Shown piece after piece: positions 60,215 to 64,000 of a DNA stretch of 64,000 bases. A model generated the notes under the pieces. It worked only from the letters and a program-made list of their open reading frames with translations, had not been told where the DNA came from and ran no database searches. How positions within the stretch are numbered: the first letter of the stretch is position 1; every line of letters begins with the position of its first letter. Origin of the DNA: Raineyella sp. LH-20 (GTDB taxonomy: Bacteria; Actinomycetota; Actinomycetes; Propionibacteriales; Propionibacteriaceae); the NCBI RefSeq assembly GCF_033110965.1, contig NZ_CP137003.1:186001-250000 (forward strand), written 5' to 3'. A program made the translations under genes and the position numbers.

Positions 60215-61498
60215 ATGCTCACCCACGAACAGAACGACCTGCTCACCCAGACCGGCCCGGGCACGCCCATGGGCACCCTCTTCCGGCGCTACTGGATCCC
60301 CGCGCTGCACGCCTCCGAGCTCGCCGAGCCGGACGGCGACCCGGTCCGCATCAAGCTGCTCGGCGAAGAGCTCGTCGCCTTCCGCGACAGCGACGGGCGT
60401 CTCGGCCTGCTCGACGAGTTCTGCAGCCACCGCACCGCCTCGCTCTACTTCGGTCGCAACGAGGAATGCGGCCTGCGCTGCGCCTACCACGGCTGGAAGT
60501 ACGACGTGGACGGCAACTGTGTCGACATGCCGTCGGAGCCGGAGGGCACCACGTTCCGCCAGCGGATCAAGCAGCGCGCCTACAAGGCCGTCGAGGCCGG
60601 CGGCCTGATCTGGGCCTACCTGGGCGACCCGGCCAAGGAGCCGCCGCTGCCCAGCCTGGAGTGGATGGGCCTCAACCCGGAGAAGCGGTTCGTCTCCAAG
60701 CGGCGCCAGTTCTCCAACTACCTGCAGGCGATGGAAGGCGGCATCGACTCCAGCCACGTCTCCTTCGCCCACCGCTACAACCTCGACAACGATCCACTGC
60801 ACGCCGGCACCGAGGGCAACAAGTACCTCAAGGCCGACACCCGGCCGAAGTTCGAGGTGGCCGAGTCCGACGGCGGTCTGCTGATCGGCGCCCGCCGCAC
60901 CGCGGACGAGGACACCTACTACTGGCGGATCACCCAGTGGATGATGCCCTGGTACACGATCATCCCGCCGTTCGGCACCCACAACCCGATGGGCGGCCAC
61001 GCCTGGGTGCCGATCGACGACGACAGCTGCTACGCCTGGAGCTGGAACTACCACCCGACCCAGGACTTCGGCGAACGCGAGCTCGACGCCCTGCAGTCCG
61101 GTGACGGCATCCACGTCAAGTACAAGCCGGGCACCTACGATCCGCTGGCCGACAAGGCCAACGACTACCTGATGGACCGCGCCGCCCAGCGCCGCAAGGA
61201 GACCTTCTCCGGCATCGCCGGCATCGCCGCCCAGGACTTCTCCCTGCAGGAGTCGATGGGTGAGATCTGCGACCGGACGAAGGAGCGCCTCGGCACCTCC
61301 GACGCGGCCATCATCCTCGCCCGTCGCCGCCTGCTCGCCGCCCTCGACGACCTCGAGTCCGACGACCTGCCCGGGCTCGCCCCCGAGCACACCCACGTAC
61401 GGTCGGCCTCGATCCTGCTGCCGAAGGACGTCCCCTTCCAGGAAGGGGCCAAGGACGTCCTCGTGGTGAAGCCCGGCGAGAACTTCTACTCCATCTGA
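60215..61498 (+). CDS. Rieske non-haem iron oxygenase, large subunit (phthalate dioxygenase-like)
   Basis: 427 residues from ATG 60215 with GAGAGGAAG upstream. The Rieske [2Fe-2S] site is C70/H72 and C89/H92 (CSH and CAYHGWKYD). The mononuclear iron site is IDSSHVSFAH with D178, H181 and H186. Sequence order and the MEGGIDSSH context fit the phthalate 4,5-dioxygenase/vanillate-demethylase branch. It needs a separate ferredoxin reductase, which is not in the window. Substrate likely an aromatic acid or related N-heterocycle. Followed by an importer 12 bases later, so one operon. Confidence 0.93.
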   Translation: MLTHEQNDLLTQTGPGTPMGTLFRRYWIPALHASELAEPDGDPVRIKLLGEELVAFRDSDGRLGLLDEFCSHRTASLYFGRNEECGLRCAYHGWKYDVDGNCVDMPSEPEGTTFRQRIKQRAYKAVEAGGLIWAYLGDPAKEPPLPSLEWMGLNPEKRFVSKRRQFSNYLQAMEGGIDSSHVSFAHRYNLDNDPLHAGTEGNKYLKADTRPKFEVAESDGGLLIGARRTADEDTYYWRITQWMMPWYTIIPPFGTHNPMGGHAWVPIDDDSCYAWSWNYHPTQDFGERELDALQSGDGIHVKYKPGTYDPLADKANDYLMDRAAQRRKETFSGIAGIAAQDFSLQESMGEICDRTKERLGTSDAAIILARRRLLAALDDLESDDLPGLAPEHTHVRSASILLPKDVPFQEGAKDVLVVKPGENFYSI

Positions 61499-61509
61499 TC
61501 GGAACATCC

Positions 61510-62577
61510 ATGCGCACACTCCCCCAGCGCCTCCGCGCGGTGGCGGCGGTCCTGGCCGCCACCGTGGCGGCCACCACCCTGGCCGGCTGCAGCGGCGTCG
61601 CCGCCGGAGCGACCTCCTGCGAGGGCGTCAAGGTCGAGGCCGGCATCACCAACAGCCTCTCCGACGCCCTGCTCTACATCGCCAAGGACAAGGGGTACTT
61701 CGCCGCTGAAGGCCTCAACGTCACGCTGCGGCCGTTCAAGTCCGCCGGCGAGATGATCCCCTACCTCGCCGCCGGTCACCTGGCCGTCGGCGCCGGCGCA
61801 CCGTCGGCCGGCTTCTACAACGGCATCGCCCGTGGCATCGACGTCAAGATCGTCGCGGACAAGGGCGAGCTGGTCACCGACTACGACTACATGCCGCTGC
61901 TGGTCCGCAAGGAACTCGTCGACTCCGGCAGGGTGAAGAGCGTCGCCGACCTCAAGGGGCTCAGTGTCGCCGAGCCCGCGCCCGGCACCGCGACCGCGTC
62001 GACCGCCTCGGGGCTGCTGGAGGCGAACGGACTGACCTACAACGACGTCAGGCACACCTTCCTCGGCTTCCCCGACCACGTCGCGGCGCTGCAGAACGGA
62101 TCCGTCGACGCCTCACTGACCACCGAGCCGGCCGCCACCAAAGCGCTGGCCACCGGTGCGGCGGTCAAGCTGGCCGACTCGACCACGGTCTACAACAACC
62201 AGCAGTTGGCGGTGCTCCTCTACAGCGGCGACTTCGGCAAGAAGCAGCACGCGGCCGCGCAGTGCTTCATGAACGCGTACGCCCATGCGGCGCGGGACTA
62301 CAGCACCGCGGTGGAGCGGGGCAAGTGGGCCGGGCCGGGCGCCGACGAGGTCGCCGGGATCATCGCCAGGAACGTCAAGAGCCAGCCGGCCGCGATCAAG
62401 AAGACGGTCCCGAGCTACGTCGATCCGGACGCCGCTCTGAACGTCGAGAGCCTGAAGAAGGACTACGCGTTCTTCGTCAAGCAGAAGTTGTATAAGGGCA
62501 GGTCCCAGATCGATTTCGATTCGCTGGTCGACACCAGCTTCGTTGAGGCGGCCGCGAAGACCGCGAGGGGTAACTGA
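61510..62577 (+). CDS. NMT1/THI5-type ABC substrate-binding lipoprotein
   Basis: 355 residues with a signal peptide and lipobox LAGC (C27). The NMT1/SsuA-like body has VEAGITNSLSDALLYIAKDK, GYFAAEGLNVTL, AAGHLAVGAGAPSAGFYNGI and a hinge near VAEPAPGTATASTASG. Captures a small organic ligand outside the cell. Directly precedes permease and ATPase genes and follows the oxygenase, so the ligand is probably the oxygenase substrate. Confidence 0.92.
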   Translation: MRTLPQRLRAVAAVLAATVAATTLAGCSGVAAGATSCEGVKVEAGITNSLSDALLYIAKDKGYFAAEGLNVTLRPFKSAGEMIPYLAAGHLAVGAGAPSAGFYNGIARGIDVKIVADKGELVTDYDYMPLLVRKELVDSGRVKSVADLKGLSVAEPAPGTATASTASGLLEANGLTYNDVRHTFLGFPDHVAALQNGSVDASLTTEPAATKALATGAAVKLADSTTVYNNQQLAVLLYSGDFGKKQHAAAQCFMNAYAHAARDYSTAVERGKWAGPGADEVAGIIARNVKSQPAAIKKTVPSYVDPDAALNVESLKKDYAFFVKQKLYKGRSQIDFDSLVDTSFVEAAAKTARGN

Positions 62578-62578
62578 T

Positions 62579-63420
62579 ATGAGCACCGTCGTCGAAGAGC
62601 AGCAGAGCCAGGGCCGCCGCAGCGCCGTCCGGGCCACCCAGGTCACGCACCGCAGCGGGCCGAGCAGGAACACCCTGCTGACCATCTCCATCGTCTCCTC
62701 GATCGGCCTGCTGGTCGTCTGGGAGATCCTGTCCCGGACCGGGGTGTTGGACACCCGCTTCTTCCCCGCCCCGACGCTGTCTTCCGGTCGCTGTGGAACG
62801 AGGCGATGAGCGGCCAGCTGTGGGGCCAGTCCCAGCACAGCCTGGCCCGGCTGGTGATCGGCTTCCTGATCGGGGCCGTGCCCGCGGTGATCATCGGCGT
62901 CCTGATGGGCCTGTCGAAGTCGATCAGCGCCGCGCTGCGTCCGATCATCTCGGCGCTCTACCCGGTGCCGAAGAGCGCCGTCCTGCCGCTGTTCCTGCTG
63001 TTCTTCGGTCTGGGCGAGGACACCATCTGGTACTTCGTCGCGATGGGCGGCTTCTTCCCGGTCGTCATCAACACCTTCACCGGGGTCGCCAACGTGGCCC
63101 CGATCTACTACGACGTGGCGCACAACTTCGGCGCCAAGCGGGGCCGGGTCTTCTGGACGGTGGCCCTGCCGGGCGCGATGCCCAACATCATCACCGGCCT
63201 CGAGCTCGGCGCCGGCATGGGCCTGATCATGCTCGCGATCGCCGAGATGATGGGCGGCCAGGGCAACGGCTGGGGCTTCATGGTCTGGAACTCGTTCCAG
63301 CTGTTCAACATCGAGTCGATGTACGCCTACCTGCTGGTCTTCGCGATCGTCGGCTTCGTGCTCGCGGTCGTCGTCGGATACGTGGGTCGCAAGCTCACTC
63401 CGTGGATCACCCGTCACTGA
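62579..63420 (+). pseudogene. ABC transporter permease (SsuC/TauC type), one-base frameshift
   Basis: ATG 62579, two bases after the binding-protein stop, gives MSTVVEEQQSQGRRSAVRAT and a first helix LLTISIVSSIGLLVVWEIL, reaching FFPAPTL. The frame is then lost near 62779. The downstream frame resumes as VFRSLWNEAMSGQLWGQSQH and continues through the permease loop LPGAMPNIITGLELGAGMGL to the end. One missing base (CTGTC for an expected CTGGTC) explains it. Flanking operon genes are intact, so a sequence error or a very recent mutation are both possible. Confidence 0.85.
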
Positions 63421-63452
63421 CGCCCCCCGACCCAACGAAACGGATTGTCACC

Positions 63453-64000
63453 ATGTCCCACACCATCGCCTCGGCGAACCCGACCACCACGGCCACCGGC
63501 GACATCAAGATCAGGATCCGCGGCCTCGACAAGCGGTTCACCGTCCCGGGCGGCCACGTCGTGACCGCGTTGGAGAACTTCGACCTGGACGTCCCCACCG
63601 GCCAGTTCCTCACCATCGTCGGCCCGTCCGGCTGCGGCAAGACGACCTTCCTGCGGATGCTCGCCGGCCTGGAGACCCCGACCGCCGGCACCATCGACGT
63701 CAACGTCGGCAGCGCGGGTCGCCCCGAGAACGCCATGGTCTTCCAGGGCGACTCGATCTTCCCGTGGATGAACGTCTGGGACAACGCGGCGTACGGCCTG
63801 ACCGTACGGCGCGTGCCGAAGGCCCAGATCAAGGAGACCGTCGGGCACTACCTCGAGGCGACCGGCCTGACGAAGTTCGCCGACGCCTATCCCCACCAGC
63901 TCTCCGGCGGCATGCGCCAGCGGGTGTCGATCGCCCGGGCGTTCGCCAACGACCCGGAGATCCTGCTGATGGACGAGCCGTTCTCGGCGCTCGACGAGCA
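63453..64000 (+). CDS. ABC transporter ATPase (SsuB/TauB type), 3' end outside window
   Basis: ATG 63453 opens a frame that runs off the right edge (182 residues seen). Walker A GPSGCGKTT (57-65), Q-loop MVFQGDSIFPWM, signature LSGGMRQRVSIARAF, and Walker B LLMDEPFSALDE at the edge. Powers the importer formed with the two preceding genes. The nitrate/sulfonate/taurine subfamily fits the NMT1-type binding protein. Confidence 0.93.
   Translation, partial: MSHTIASANPTTTATGDIKIRIRGLDKRFTVPGGHVVTALENFDLDVPTGQFLTIVGPSGCGKTTFLRMLAGLETPTAGTIDVNVGSAGRPENAMVFQGDSIFPWMNVWDNAAYGLTVRRVPKAQIKETVGHYLEATGLTKFADAYPHQLSGGMRQRVSIARAFANDPEILLMDEPFSALDE

Noticed and set aside
62770-62810. Programmed ribosomal frameshift in the permease gene
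   Set aside because: No slippery heptamer or downstream pseudoknot is seen, and permeases of this family are not known to use frameshifting.

Overview
The window is high-GC, densely packed DNA with many GTG starts, actinomycete-style regulators (IclR, GntR, PadR, ArsR) and frequent CGTACG. It fits an Actinomycetota chromosome, possibly of the Propionibacteriales; the genus is a guess. No rRNA, tRNA, CRISPR array, integrase or phage structural gene was seen.

Region 1 (1-13.2 kb) is a phage-defence-like island. It holds the C-terminal part of a large N6-adenine DNA methyltransferase that runs off the left edge, a 2149-residue DEAD/DEAH helicase with a DUF1998-type C-terminus, and a superfamily-1 helicase with a ParE/RelE-like N-terminus. 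These three overlap by 1-4 bases. A lower-GC OLD-family ATPase/TOPRIM nuclease follows. The set resembles parts of DISARM, Druantia and Gabija but matches none exactly.

Region 2 (13.3-16.8 kb) is a gene graveyard: broken GH3 glucosidase, class V aminotransferase, pRiA4b ORF-3-like and Fic genes.

Region 3 (16.8-32 kb) carries a fused 5-oxoprolinase/hydantoinase, a MazEF-type toxin-antitoxin pair, a DUF234-type ATPase with a 13-bp inverted repeat at its start, a membrane-anchored PEP-synthase-like enzyme, a His/Met-rich exported protein coupled to a polyferredoxin, a hydrolase, a large unknown protein and a VOC protein.

Region 4 (32.1-42 kb) is a glucuronate regulon: GPH-type symporter, uxaC-uxuB-uxuA-gntR, and the oppositely oriented kdgK-eda with an IclR regulator. 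Together these would take glucuronate through fructuronate, mannonate, KDG and KDPG to pyruvate and glyceraldehyde-3-phosphate. Perfect 18-bp and 28-bp palindromes lie in the two control regions, and a 23-bp-stem hairpin separates gntR from kdgK.

Region 5 (42-54.8 kb) is a mix of small stress, regulatory and housekeeping-like genes: DHFR-like, VOC, DUF2277, PadR-UbiB, YdeI-like, ArsR-AHSA1, SRPBCC, NERD helicase, DUF1697 and a clear rifamycin phosphotransferase (rph). It is rich in short repeats, including two copies of an apparently new inverted-repeat element (42.06-42.19 and 48.52-48.61 kb).

Region 6 (54.8-64 kb) has an IS110-family insertion sequence with a long non-coding flank, a flavodoxin, a membrane protein, and an aromatic-acid-type locus: divergent IclR, MFS transporter, Rieske oxygenase, then an NMT1-type ABC importer whose permease gene is frameshifted and whose ATPase gene runs off the right edge.
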